Part shown: positions 1 through 10,200 of the stretch, piece by piece
Layout: each line of letters begins with the position of its first letter
Position numbering within the stretch: position 1 is the stretch's first letter
From: Prochlorococcus marinus str. SB
GTDB taxonomy: Bacteria; Cyanobacteriota; Cyanobacteriia; PCC-6307; Cyanobiaceae
Reading direction: 5' to 3'
DNA length: 64,000 nucleotides
Assembly (NCBI RefSeq): GCF_000760115.1
Contig: NZ_JNAS01000002.1
Coordinates: 558,001-622,000 of the forward strand
Notes under the pieces: generated by a model
Seen by the model: the letters and a program-made list of their open reading frames with translations, nothing else
Database searches by the model: none
What the model was told of the DNA's origin: nothing
Made by a program: the position numbers and the translations under genes

Positions 1-1235
1 CCCTACTAACATTTTCACTTAATATTCTTATTTTATGGAGTATTAGTACAACACTTACTTTTTCTTTATTTGGTTACGCCGCATTTGCAACTTCTATCCT
101 CTTAATTGCTGGAAAAAATCTTGTAAAGATTGACTTTGATCAACTTAGATATGAAGCAGATTTTCGATATGGCTTAGTACATATTCGAGATAATGCTGAA
201 TCAATAGCCTTTTACTCTGGGGAGAATCCTGAGCGAAGTGAAACTGAAAGACGCTTAGGAGAAGTGGTGAGAAACTTTAATTTACTGATCATATGGAGAG
301 TAATAATAGACGTTATGAGAAGATCCATTAATTATGCTGGAAATTTCTTTCCATATTTAATAATGGCAATCCCTTACTTTAAAGGAGATATAGATTATGG
401 ACGCTTTATTCAGGCAAGCTTTGCATTTGGAATGGTTGAAGGTTCGTTATTTTTTATTGTTAATCAAATCGAAGAACTTGCCAAATTTACTGCAGGTATT
501 GGCAGATTAGAAGGATTCCAATCAAAAGTTGAATCCATTAGTCAAACCAACCCAACAAGCAATCAAAACGTTATTGCAGATTACCCCTCAATTCTTATTA
601 ATAATGCTGACCTTTGCCCACCAGGATCAAATAAAATAATAATTAAAAATTTAAATTTAAGCATCGACAATAATCAATCACTTTTGGTAGTAGGACCATC
701 TGGGTGCGGAAAAACATCTTTACTAAGAATGATTAGTGGTTTATGGGAACCCGATCAGGGAGTAATTAAAAAACCAAAAATTGGGGAATTACTATTCATA
801 CCTCAAAAACCATATATGCTACTTGGTTCTTTAAGGGAACAATTATGTTATCCCACAGAAGTCAATAAATTTAGTGATGAACATCTTACTTCTGTACTTC
901 ATGAAGTAAATTTAAAAACTTTAGTGGATCGGTATCCTAATCTTGATATCAAACAAGATTGGCCACGAATTCTTTCCTTAGGCGAGCAACAAAGATTAGC
1001 TTTTGCAAGACTCTTACTAAATTCACCAAGATTTGCAGTACTTGATGAAGCAACAAGTGCTTTAGATATTAACACTGAAAAAAAACTATATAGTTTACTT
1101 AAGAAAAGAGAACTTTCTCTCATTAGTGTTGGACATAGACCAAGCTTAAAAGATTTTCACGAAAATATTTTAGAATTAAATGGACAGGGAGACTGGAAAT
1201 TATTGACTTCTGATAAGTATAATTTTAAGGATTAA
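1..1235 (+). CDS. ABC exporter, fused membrane and ATPase domains (5' partial)
   Basis: The reading frame is open from base 3, so the gene starts outside the window; about 410 residues are visible. The first half is hydrophobic and resembles the SbmA/BacA/YddA-type transmembrane domain. The second half is a full nucleotide-binding domain: Walker A GPSGCGKTS near base 690, signature LSLGEQQRL near base 975, Walker B FAVLDEATSALD near base 1035, and a late H-loop histidine (SVGHRP). The family exports or imports peptides or cobalamin-like molecules in other bacteria; the substrate here cannot be read from sequence. It ends 8 bases before hli, which suggests cotranscription. Confidence 0.9.
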   Translation, partial: LLTFSLNILILWSISTTLTFSLFGYAAFATSILLIAGKNLVKIDFDQLRYEADFRYGLVHIRDNAESIAFYSGENPERSETERRLGEVVRNFNLLIIWRVIIDVMRRSINYAGNFFPYLIMAIPYFKGDIDYGRFIQASFAFGMVEGSLFFIVNQIEELAKFTAGIGRLEGFQSKVESISQTNPTSNQNVIADYPSILINNADLCPPGSNKIIIKNLNLSIDNNQSLLVVGPSGCGKTSLLRMISGLWEPDQGVIKKPKIGELLFIPQKPYMLLGSLREQLCYPTEVNKFSDEHLTSVLHEVNLKTLVDRYPNLDIKQDWPRILSLGEQQRLAFARLLLNSPRFAVLDEATSALDINTEKKLYSLLKKRELSLISVGHRPSLKDFHENILELNGQGDWKLLTSDKYNFKD

Positions 1236-1243
1236 CAAAAAAA

Positions 1244-1519
1244 ATGAATTCGAAAGAAGAACAAACTAACTCAGAAGTCACTAATCTAGAGAATGAGAGT
1301 CTTATAGAAGAGCAAAAAGATCCAAATTATATCAATGAACAAATTGGAGATAATCAATTAGATAAAAAATCGATGGAAATCAAAGATGAATATAAATTTG
1401 GATGGAGTAGTTATTCTGAAAAAACTAATGGAAGATTTGCAATGATTGGCTTTCTTTCAATAATATTAATTGAACTATTTAGTAAACAATCGTTTTTAAA
1501 ATGGGCAGGAATACTATGA
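1244..1519 (+). CDS. hli: High-light-inducible protein (Hli/SCP family)
   Basis: A 91-residue protein with an acidic hydrophilic first half and one C-terminal transmembrane helix carrying the chlorophyll-binding signature EKTNGRFAMIGFLS (residues about 60-73). Hli proteins bind chlorophyll and carotenoid in thylakoids and protect photosystem assembly intermediates under light stress. The N-terminal extension of about 50 residues makes it longer than the minimal picocyanobacterial Hli. It lies 8 bases after the ABC exporter gene and abuts the convergent ycf66 stop with no gap. Confidence 0.92.
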   Translation: MNSKEEQTNSEVTNLENESLIEEQKDPNYINEQIGDNQLDKKSMEIKDEYKFGWSSYSEKTNGRFAMIGFLSIILIELFSKQSFLKWAGIL

Positions 1520-2449
1520 TTAATCATCAAATCTAGAACTATTATCTCTAGGTTTTTTCTTGTTTGTTCCAACGTTATATCTACTATTTAGATTTTTTGA
1601 ACTTGATCTAACTGAAGAGCTTACTCTACGAGTCTCACGTGGTTTTTTACCTTGATTAGCATCTTTAAATGAAGCATCTTCTACTTGAGCTGTTGAAGTT
1701 TGCTGCCTAATAGGGGATCTAGTAGGTTTCTTTCTTAATGGAGAAGAATTAGCAGGAGGAGAGATATTATCTTGTCTAGAAACTGTACGATTCATTCTGG
1801 GTCTTGACCCTGTTTTAACTTCATCGCGAGATAAATTTCTTCTTTCACCAAAGTTATTTGTTTCTGGTTGTTTCCTATTTCTATCTTCAGAAGTCTGTCT
1901 TCTCCTTCTTATAGGCTCGTCATTTTCAAACTGACTTATTTCCCTTGTAGATGGCCTACTTCTACTTGCTGCTGCAGATGGTATGGCTCTTGAAACATTC
2001 CTCCTACTAGATCTACCCTCCACATAGTCTTCTTCAAATTCATCTTCTTGAGGTTTAAATCTTCTAGATGGCCTTTCAGATTCTTCAAACCTATCATAAT
2101 CGTCACTAAATCGACCTCTAGAATTTCTTGGAAGATCAGAAATAGGATCATCATCAAAATAAGATGACCTTCTAGCTTGATCAGTAGCAACTCCCCTCAA
2201 TCGCACACTTTCATATGCAAAAAAAACAGTAGTTCCTGCTAATAAAAACTGGCCAAATTGAAGGATAGGATCTAACCTCCAGCCTTGAAAAAATAATATT
2301 CCTCCGCACAAAAGTCCAATTGCTGCGAAGAAAACATCATAATCCCGCGCCAAAGCAGGCTTAAAGGACCTCAAAAAATAAAGGCCTCCTCCACATACCG
2401 CGAGAACTATACCAACAATACTGGCCCAATTGAGACTAGCATTGACCAC
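1520..2449 (-). CDS. ycf66: Ycf66 family membrane protein with basic disordered tail
   Basis: 309 residues. About the first 85 hold three hydrophobic helices (around 8-28, 38-55, 62-80) matching the Ycf66 family of cyanobacteria and some chloroplasts, whose role is not established. The remaining two thirds is low-complexity, rich in Arg, Ser, Asp and Pro, and probably disordered. It lies downstream of psbX on the same strand with an 80-base gap. The start ATG is followed directly by the first membrane helix, which supports it. Confidence 0.85.
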   Translation of the reverse strand: MVNASLNWASIVGIVLAVCGGGLYFLRSFKPALARDYDVFFAAIGLLCGGILFFQGWRLDPILQFGQFLLAGTTVFFAYESVRLRGVATDQARRSSYFDDDPISDLPRNSRGRFSDDYDRFEESERPSRRFKPQEDEFEEDYVEGRSSRRNVSRAIPSAAASRSRPSTREISQFENDEPIRRRRQTSEDRNRKQPETNNFGERRNLSRDEVKTGSRPRMNRTVSRQDNISPPANSSPLRKKPTRSPIRQQTSTAQVEDASFKDANQGKKPRETRRVSSSVRSSSKNLNSRYNVGTNKKKPRDNSSRFDD

Positions 2450-2529
2450 ATTCTTTCTCCAAAAATTTATTTTTTAAAGGGTTACTTAAATCCCCTATAT
2501 ATATAGTGTACTTAAAACTTCTACAAAAA

Positions 2530-2715
2530 CTAGCGTCTTCCAGTAGAAGTACGATCGAGGGAATCTTTCTGGCTGACAAAAATCAAAAATGCAGTGGCTG
2601 GAATAACGATAAGTAAGGCCGCAGCAATAAAACTACCTATCATTCCCACTGCGGAATTATTTGCAACTTCAGCAGAAAAATCTGCGGCTAGTAATAAATT
2701 AGAGATTTGAAACAC
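2530..2715 (-). CDS. psbX: Photosystem II protein PsbX
   Basis: A 61-residue protein with one membrane helix (about residues 24-48) after a short N-terminus and a charged C-terminus, matching PsbX of Prochlorococcus in length and layout. PsbX is a small photosystem II core subunit near cytochrome b559 that influences quinone turnover. It is divergent from the YggT gene (81 bases apart) and precedes ycf66 on the same strand. Confidence 0.88.
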   Translation of the reverse strand: MFQISNLLLAADFSAEVANNSAVGMIGSFIAAALLIVIPATAFLIFVSQKDSLDRTSTGRR

Positions 2716-2796
2716 TTTTTAAATATTTAATTCTCAATTTATAATACGAATTAAATACGTTTTAATGGGTTATTTATTAAGATGAGTTAAATAATT

Positions 2797-3111
2797 GTGA
2801 TTTCCTTGCTTGTAAACTGCCTCCAAATTTTAGATATTAGTTTAGGAATTTCTCTCTCATATCTTACTATAGTTTTTCTAATAAGATTAATACTTACTTG
2901 GTACCCAAAAATTGATTTAAGTAACGGTTTATGGTTATTAGTTTCAATACCATCAAGCTCTATTCTTAATTTAACAAGAAAACTAATTCCTCCTATTGGA
3001 GGCGTTGATGTTGGACCCGTAATTTGGATCGGATTTATAAGCTTTTTAAGAGAAGTATTAGTCGGTCAGCAAGGGCTTATAAAACTTGCATTGCATACAC
3101 ATATTTCATAG
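2797..3111 (+). CDS. YggT family membrane protein
   Basis: 104 residues from a GTG start; no upstream ATG is available in frame. Two hydrophobic segments flank the family motif seen as LIPPIGGVDVGPVIW (about residues 63-77). YggT (Ycf19-like) proteins occur in bacteria and plastids and are linked in other systems to membrane, thylakoid or nucleoid organisation; a precise role is not known here. It is convergent with accC (17 bases apart). Confidence 0.82.
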   Translation: MISLLVNCLQILDISLGISLSYLTIVFLIRLILTWYPKIDLSNGLWLLVSIPSSSILNLTRKLIPPIGGVDVGPVIWIGFISFLREVLVGQQGLIKLALHTHIS

Positions 3112-3128
3112 ATTCTTTTAATTATTTA

Positions 3129-4478
3129 TCAGTAATTTGGCAATAATTCTTCTTCTACATATTTAGTATGTATCTTACCCTGCTTAAATTTAGATTTATT
3201 CAGTAAGGTTAGATGAAAGTTAATTGTTGTAGGAATACCAGTTACTGCACATTCATTTAAAGCCCTATTCATACGTTTAATTGCAGTGTTACGATCCTTT
3301 CCCCAGACTATTAATTTACCAATTAATGAGTCATAGAAAGGAGGGATTTCATAGCCTGTATATACATGACTATCCACCCTTACACCAGGGCCGCCAGGAG
3401 GAAGCCACCCAGTTATTTTTCCGGGAGATGGGCGGAAATTGTGAGAAGGATCTTCAGCATTGATTCTACATTCAATGGCATGACCGTTTAAATGGATATC
3501 ATCCTGATTAAATTCCAAGTTTGCTCCGCTTGCGATTTTAATTTGCTCAGCTATTAAATCAACTCCTGTAACCATTTCAGTAACAGGATGTTCAACTTGA
3601 ATCCTAGTATTCATTTCCATAAAATAAAAATTATCATCATCATCAACTAAAAATTCAACTGTCCCCGCCCCTTCATAGCCGATACTTTTTGCAGCAGCAA
3701 TAGCTGCGTTCCCCATTTTTTTTCTTAGCTCAGTATTAATTGCAGGACTAGGAGACTCCTCTAGTAACTTCTGATGTCTTCTTTGAACTGAACAATCTCG
3801 CTCTCCTAAATGAACAACATTACCCGACCTGTCGGCCAAAATTTGAATTTCTACATGTCTTGGCTTCTTTATAAATTTCTCCATATATAAACCATCATTA
3901 CCAAAAGCTGCTTCTGCTTCGCTTTGAGCTGCTTTAAACATTTTTTCTAGATTACCAGAGTTTTCAACCAACCGCATACCTCTTCCACCTCCTCCAGCAG
4001 TGGCTTTAATAATTACCGGATAGCCAATATCCTCTGCCAATTTATAAGCCTCATCAACATTTGATAACAAGCCTTTACTACCAGGTACTGTTGGCACTCC
4101 AACTGCTTCCATAGTTTCTTTAGCTGTAGATTTATCTCCCATAGATCTAATAGCTTTAGGAGATGGGCCAATAAAAATTATGCCGTGATCATTACACATC
4201 TCAGCAAATTTATCATTTTCCGCAAGAAATCCATAACCAGGATGAATAGCATCAACTCCTCTCGATGTAGCAGCAGCAAGTATATTTGGAATATTTAAAT
4301 AACTCTTATTACTTAATGAATCTCCTACGCAAACCGCCTCATCAGCAAGCTGAACATGCAATGCTTTTTTATCAACAGTGCTAAAGACTGCAACGGTTGC
4401 AATACCTAGTTCTCTACAACTTCTGACAATTCGTAAAGCTATTTCTCCACGATTAGCAATTAAAACTTTTTCAACCAT
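3129..4478 (-). CDS. accC: Acetyl-CoA carboxylase, biotin carboxylase subunit
   Basis: 449 residues, the usual size. It carboxylates the biotin on AccB using ATP and bicarbonate, the first step of fatty acid synthesis. Visible features: N-terminal Rossmann-like segment starting [20 protein letters not shown]-grasp glycine loop GGGGRGM (about 162-168), and the catalytic/metal stretch [15 protein letters not shown] near residue 290. Its partner accB is elsewhere in this window (44.1 kb), so the subunits are not in one operon, as is common in cyanobacteria. Confidence 0.97.
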   Translation of the reverse strand: MVEKVLIANRGEIALRIVRSCRELGIATVAVFSTVDKKALHVQLADEAVCVGDSLSNKSYLNIPNILAAATSRGVDAIHPGYGFLAENDKFAEMCNDHGIIFIGPSPKAIRSMGDKSTAKETMEAVGVPTVPGSKGLLSNVDEAYKLAEDIGYPVIIKATAGGGGRGMRLVENSGNLEKMFKAAQSEAEAAFGNDGLYMEKFIKKPRHVEIQILADRSGNVVHLGERDCSVQRRHQKLLEESPSPAINTELRKKMGNAAIAAAKSIGYEGAGTVEFLVDDDDNFYFMEMNTRIQVEHPVTEMVTGVDLIAEQIKIASGANLEFNQDDIHLNGHAIECRINAEDPSHNFRPSPGKITGWLPPGGPGVRVDSHVYTGYEIPPFYDSLIGKLIVWGKDRNTAIKRMNRALNECAVTGIPTTINFHLTLLNKSKFKQGKIHTKYVEEELLPNY

Positions 4479-4738
4479 TATAAAAATAAATATTGAAGAA
4501 ATGAAATGACTAAAAATAAAAAATTATTTGCCAAAGTATTCAACAAAATTTTTTAGTGATCAGAGGACATTTTTTACAATACAACCTAAAACGTTATATA
4601 TGTATAAATATTTGTTTTATGCAATAGAAAAATTATTCATCATATTCAAAAAACTCTTTTCTAACTACATGCTTAATTCAGCTAATAATGTATGATATTT
4701 TAAGGTTTAAGCATCCCCAGGCTGTTAAAAAACCCTTT

Positions 4739-4820
4739 GCGGACGTGGCGGAATTGGTAGACGCGCACGTCTAAGGAGCGTGTGGCTTCGGCCTTGCGAG
4801 TTCAAGTCTCGCCGTCCGCA
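4739..4820 (+). tRNA. tRNA-Leu, anticodon AAG
   Basis: The acceptor stem GCGGACG pairs with CGTCCGC, followed by discriminator A at 4820. The D arm reads GGCGGAATTGGTAGACGC and the T arm GCGAG-TTCAAGT-CTCGC. A long variable arm (TGGCTTCGGCCT) marks a class II tRNA. The anticodon stem CACGT/GCGTG encloses loop CTAAGGA, with T33 followed by AAG. Aligned to bacterial tRNA-Leu(CAG) the anticodon falls on AAG, which reads CUU and, if A34 becomes inosine, CUC. CCA is not encoded. Confidence 0.95.
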
Positions 4821-4845
4821 TTTAATTTATTTTGGTTTAACTGCA

Positions 4846-6111
4846 ATGAAAAAAGAATCAGTTGCAGTAGTTATAATTTCCAATGGTCCTGGTGAATTAA
4901 CTACATGGGTAAATCCTGTAGTGGATGAGCTAAGCAAAATAAATAAATCACTATGTGATGAAGATAAACAGGATTTTACTCTTAGGTTAGTCCTTGTTCC
5001 TTGCCCAAATGCCACTGGTAAAGAATTTTTAGTTGCAAATTCATGGAATAAATTCGAATTAATTACAAAATCCAAAAGTTTTTGGAAATTATTAATAAAG
5101 CCACATTCTTTTGCTCATTGGCCAAAAAAAGGGATAGTTATTTTCCTTGGAGGGGATCAATTTTGGAGCATTTTATTAGCTAAAAGATTAGGTTATTTAA
5201 ATATCACATATTCTGAATGGGTTTCACGATGGCCTAAATGGACCAATGAAATTGCTGCTATGAATGTAAAAGTAAAAGAGTTAATACCTAAAAGATATAA
5301 ATATAAATGTAAAGTAATTGGTGATTTGATGGCAGATATCAAACTTAATAGCGAAATATCACTAAGAAATAAAGAAAAAAAACACATTGCATTATTGCCT
5401 GGTTCTAAGAAAGCAAAGCTTTCTATTGGAATTCCTTTCTTCTTAGAAGTTGCAGATCATATCGCTAAAGAAAATCAAAATATAAATTTTATAATCCCCA
5501 TTGCACCAACTACTAATAAAAGTGAATATTTATTTTTTCAAAGCAACAAAAATCCAATTGCTAAATATTACTCATCAAAAATCAAAACAATTAAAAACTT
5601 CAAAGACTCTAATTTTGATTATGTAATTGAAACATCAAAAAAAACAAAGATTTATCTAATTAAGAAACATCCTTGCTATGAAATATTAAAAGAATGTGAT
5701 CTTGCAATTACAACTGTAGGAGCAAATACTGCAGAATTAGCAGCAATTAGTCTTCCAATGTTAGTTGTTCTGCCAACTCAACATTTAAATATGATGAACG
5801 CTTGGGATGGCATTACTGGAGTAGTTGGAAAAATTTCATTCATAAATAGATTTATAACTTTTATGATTAAAAATTTTTATTTTAAAAAAAAGAAGTTTTT
5901 TGCTTGGCCAAATATTAAAGCTAAAAGAATGATTGTCCCTGAAAGGATAGGTAATATTTCAACAATAAAAATTGCAAAAGAAGTATTATTTCTTATTAAA
6001 AATAGAGATCAATTAAAAAGTATTAGGAAAAATCTAAAAAAAGAAAGGGGCGATAAAGGTGCAGCAAAAAAACTTGCTTCTATAATTCTTAATTCAATAA
6101 AAAAACTTTAA
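4846..6111 (+). CDS. Lipid-A-disaccharide synthase-related protein
   Basis: 421 residues from the ATG at 4846; the open frame extends back into the tRNA, so the earlier start is rejected. It resembles a cyanobacterial family related to, but distinct from, LpxB: SNGPGEL near residue 12 and a C-terminal nucleotide-sugar-type loop TTVGANTAELAAIS. LpxB-type enzymes transfer a UDP-sugar in lipid A synthesis; whether this relative does so is unproven. The start codon is only 25 bases after tRNA-Leu, so the two may share a transcript. It is very lysine-rich. Confidence 0.75.
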   Translation: MKKESVAVVIISNGPGELTTWVNPVVDELSKINKSLCDEDKQDFTLRLVLVPCPNATGKEFLVANSWNKFELITKSKSFWKLLIKPHSFAHWPKKGIVIFLGGDQFWSILLAKRLGYLNITYSEWVSRWPKWTNEIAAMNVKVKELIPKRYKYKCKVIGDLMADIKLNSEISLRNKEKKHIALLPGSKKAKLSIGIPFFLEVADHIAKENQNINFIIPIAPTTNKSEYLFFQSNKNPIAKYYSSKIKTIKNFKDSNFDYVIETSKKTKIYLIKKHPCYEILKECDLAITTVGANTAELAAISLPMLVVLPTQHLNMMNAWDGITGVVGKISFINRFITFMIKNFYFKKKKFFAWPNIKAKRMIVPERIGNISTIKIAKEVLFLIKNRDQLKSIRKNLKKERGDKGAAKKLASIILNSIKKL

Positions 6112-6114
6112 CAA

Positions 6115-7158
6115 TTACCAGGGATCATCAATTTCAAACTTTTCTGATTTTTTATTATCTTGAACTAAATTTTGTTCTTTTAGTGGTTCAATATCTAAAG
6201 TTTCAGTTGCATTTTGAATTGGTCTTTTCGAAGCTAAATTAGTAGTTGATTGTTTTTTTTGCTTTAAATCAATATTGTTTTTTTCATCTATTTGATTAAC
6301 ACTATTTTGATTCTGGATCTGATCAGAATCGTCATTATCCATGTATAACTTTTTTCTATTATTTATTTCTTCTTCAGAACCCTCTATTTCAACATATTCA
6401 AGTTCATCTTCATAATCATCTTCATAATCATCTTGTTCAACAACTTCTTCATATTCCTCGACCAAATTGTTTTGCTGTGCTGATTCAGAACCTGAAAGTA
6501 ACTGATTCTCAACAGGTACAAGATTTGCTGAGTATCCATTTACTTCCCTTTCATCCCAAGAAGAACCCCCGACTCCAAGTTTCTCAAGTAGTCCACTACT
6601 TAGTTGCTTCAATTTCTCTTCCGCACCTTCATAAACAATAATCCTATCAGTACCACTACTTACAATTTCCTCAACAGGTATTTCCCAAGTACTTAAAACT
6701 CCCTCGCCTAAAAGCGGAACACCAACAGCACCCATAACAAGAGATATCAAATCCCCAGTCTCAATATCAAAAGAAAAGCCAAGAACTCTTCCCAGAAGTT
6801 GTCCAGATTCTGTAATCACTTGACAATTAATTACATTCCCATACCTTTCTGGAGAAAAACTTTCACTCAAAGAATCTAGGGAGTCAACTAATATGACATC
6901 TCCAACTTGCTTTATACTTTCTAAAGGCATCCATTTTGGCAAACCTGGTAAAAATCTTGTAAGTGGATTATCTCTTAGTCCCAAAGCGACCACCTCTCTT
7001 CTATCAATATCAACAACAACCTCGCCAACTACGCCTAGCCGCCTACCAGTATCAGTAGTTATCACTTGTGTTCCCATTAATTCTGACCTTAACCATAAAC
7101 GTTCCCTAGGAACCGAGTTAGGGAGATTCTTATTAGCAGATGTGTTAGACAAGCTCAT
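6115..7158 (-). CDS. PRC-barrel domain protein with acidic tail
   Basis: 347 residues. Two PRC-barrel-like repeats can be seen, about residues 24-95 (GTQVITTDTGRRLGVVGEVVVDID) and 105-180 (CQVITESGQLLGRVLGFSFD). They are followed by a low-complexity acidic region (about 225-265, rich in Glu, Asp and Tyr) and a polar tail. PRC barrels are small beta domains found in photosynthetic reaction centre H subunits, RimM and archaeal division proteins. The gene lies directly downstream of smc on the same strand with a 45-base gap, which suggests cotranscription. Function is unknown. Confidence 0.8.
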   Translation of the reverse strand: MSLSNTSANKNLPNSVPRERLWLRSELMGTQVITTDTGRRLGVVGEVVVDIDRREVVALGLRDNPLTRFLPGLPKWMPLESIKQVGDVILVDSLDSLSESFSPERYGNVINCQVITESGQLLGRVLGFSFDIETGDLISLVMGAVGVPLLGEGVLSTWEIPVEEIVSSGTDRIIVYEGAEEKLKQLSSGLLEKLGVGGSSWDEREVNGYSANLVPVENQLLSGSESAQQNNLVEEYEEVVEQDDYEDDYEDELEYVEIEGSEEEINNRKKLYMDNDDSDQIQNQNSVNQIDEKNNIDLKQKKQSTTNLASKRPIQNATETLDIEPLKEQNLVQDNKKSEKFEIDDPW

Positions 7159-7203
7159 AAATTTCTTTTTATCATTCTGACGTATAAATTTAAAAAAGTG
7201 TGT

Positions 7204-10200
7204 TTATGCAGCATTTGGTAACCCAAGAACTTGTGTATTAGCACCTCTTGCTTGCGCAACCCCAATTGTTCGTTCAGATGCACTAATCATAGGTCTTCTA
7301 TGACTTACGACTATAAATTGAGCATTTGATGACTGATTTGATATTAGTTGTGACAACCTTTCAACATTAATACCATCTAAAAAACTATCAACCTCGTCTA
7401 ATGCATAAAAAGGTGAAGGCTTATATTTTTGCAAAGCAAATAAAAAACTTAAGGCAGTTAACGATTTTTCACCACCTGACATAGACGCTAATCTTCTGAC
7501 ATTTTTTCCCTTGGGATGAGCCACTAAAGTTAATCCTCCTTCTAAAGGAGAATTAGGATTTTCAAGTTGAAGAAATCCATCTCCATCAGATAAATTTGCA
7601 AAAATTTCTCTAAAATGTCTATCAACTTCTGTAAATGCTTGCATAAAAGCTTCTTGACGCATCGTAGATACAGTTTCTATTCTCAGCAATAATTCAGATC
7701 TTTCATTAGATAGAATTTCTAATTTTTCTCGCAAACCATTTAATCTCTCAATTAACTCTTCTAGTTCATCAAGAGCCAACATATTGACAGGTTCTAAGCT
7801 TTCTAGTTTTGCATTTATAATCGAAATTTCTGATTGCAAAGATTCAAGACTCTTCCCTTCATATTCTCCAAACTCCGGGGAAGGATGAGGTAGATCTTTT
7901 TTATAATTTTCTAATTTTATTTTCTCACTCCTCATCTCTTCTTTAAGGGAATTCATATCCCTTTCAAGATATTCAAGCTTCAACAAATAGTTATTATATT
8001 CTTGCCTTTTATTTGAAATTGAAGAGTTTAATTCATCTCTTTTCCTTCTCAATAAACCTAAATTCTTCTCTAGAGAATTTTTTTGATTATCGAGATCTGA
8101 AAGCTCTTTTTTAAATTGATCTCTTTTTTCTATCCATTCACTATGAGCAATTGCGAGTTGTTTAATAGATTCCTGCAAGTTTTTTTCTTGTAGTAAAGTA
8201 ATTTTTAATGAATTATTGATACGCTCTTTATTTAAAGCAAATTGATTCTTTTTATCTAGTAATGTATTTCTCTCTTTAATAAGTAATTCAAGTTTTTTAT
8301 CAAGATTATTAAAATCGTCATTAAAAGCTATTAATGATGATTTTTGATTTTTTTCATAATTTGCCTTTTGAATGGTTTGTAGTTGATCAAACTTATCGTG
8401 ATAAGGCTTCAATTGATTTTTTAAATGACCTAACTCGTTAACTAATAAATTATTAGCAGTATCAAGTTTATTTAATCTCGATTTACAATCCTCAATTCTT
8501 TGCGAGACAGCTTTAAGAGAATCTTTATTGACTTCAATTTCTTTATTAAATGAGGCACAATCCTCAATTATTTCACTACGGTTAGAATTTAATAAACTAA
8601 GTCTATTATTTTTTAGTATCAAATCATTATTTGACTCTTTTAAAGCTTCTTCGATAACTAATAATCTTTCTTTTATAGGACTAGAATCATCAATATCATT
8701 ATTAATTCCAAACCTATAAGCCAAATCTTTATTTAACTTACTGCCTCCTGTAATAGCACCACTTGCTTCTAATAATTCACCACTTAAGGTAACCAACCTA
8801 TTTTTTTGAGTAGATAACCTAGCTGAGGATAAGTCTGAAAAAACCAAAGTATCTCCAAAAACATATCGAAAAACATCTGAATAAACTTCATCAAAAGTAA
8901 TTAGATTAATAGCTTTATCAATAAATCCATTCTCCCTGTTATTTTCAAATCTTGAAATTGCATAATTCTTTTTTTGACTTTTAATTCTATTTAAAGGTAA
9001 AAAAGTTAATCTTCCCGCTTTCTTCTTTTTAAGAATTTCAATTGCTTTTGCAGCAATATGATCATTATCAACAACAATTTGTCCTAACCTATTTCCAGCA
9101 GCAATTTCTAGTGCATATCTATTTTTCTCACTTACCTCTCCAAGTTGAGCTACATAACCATGTATACCCTCTAACCCTGCCTCTAAAAGAATTCTGAGAG
9201 CATATGAACCTCTAGATTCATTTAAAGCTTCCTTCCTGCTTTCGAATCTAGATAAATCCTTTTCAAGCCTTAATTGCTCGTTATTTAGCCTTGATTTAGT
9301 TTTCATTAATAAATCGATTTCATTTTTTAAAGAATTAATTTCTGCGCTATTACTTGCCAAGTTTTTTTTCTTTATATCCGATGTCTCTTTTTTTCTTTGA
9401 TTTCCCTGAACAAGTTTCTGCTTTTCTAAATCTAAGGATTCGATCTGTGACAATATCTCATCTTTTTGAATATTGTTTTGAATAGCTTCTTCTTCAATTT
9501 TCCTTTTTTTTATTTCCAAAGGATTAATTTGATTTTTTATACTTTCAAGCTCAGCATTTAATTTGATACTTTGTTTTGAGAATTCTCCAGATTCTCCAGC
9601 CGCATCAGAAAGTTTTTTTCTTGATAGTTTGTGTTTTAAAGTGAGATCATCAATTTGCAAGTTCAATTGATTTAAAAAATTAACATCAAAATTTTCTTGT
9701 CTCATCTTTTCTGACTCGATATTCCTCTTAGAAATTGCAATTTCATCTCTCTGTTTTTGTAATTTAATACCTTCTTCTTTATTCAGAATTGATATCCTAT
9801 CGAGTTCTCTCAAGCTAGAATTAATACTTCCAATATCAGAATTAACTTTTATCAAAGTATCCTCTCCTTTCTCCTTAAGCTCATCAACAAGTATTTTCAA
9901 AGCATCTTCTAAAACGGATATTTCTTTACTAATAGATTCTTTTTGTTTATTAAATAAGATTTTATTTTTTTCAATTTCACTTTCTTTTTTTTCTATAGAT
10001 TCAACATGCTTTACTTGTTTTTCAAAAATAAGAACTTTCTCTAATTCTGTTATTTGTAATAGTTTTGCCTTTAACTCTTTATATTGCTTTGCTTTTTCAC
10101 ATTCTTTTTCAAGCTTATTTTTACTAGATTGCAATTCATTTTCTAAAATTTCACATCTTTCTTGTCTTTCGAAAACGTCATTTAATTTTGCATTAGTTTG

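Noticed and set aside
4780-4845. An earlier start for the LpxB-related gene
   Set aside because: The extension would translate the tRNA-Leu 3' half; the ATG at 4846 starts the conserved sequence.
4846-6111. Calling this gene lpxB itself
   Set aside because: The sequence fits a separate LpxB-related cyanobacterial family, and true LpxB usually sits with lpxA-type genes that are absent here.
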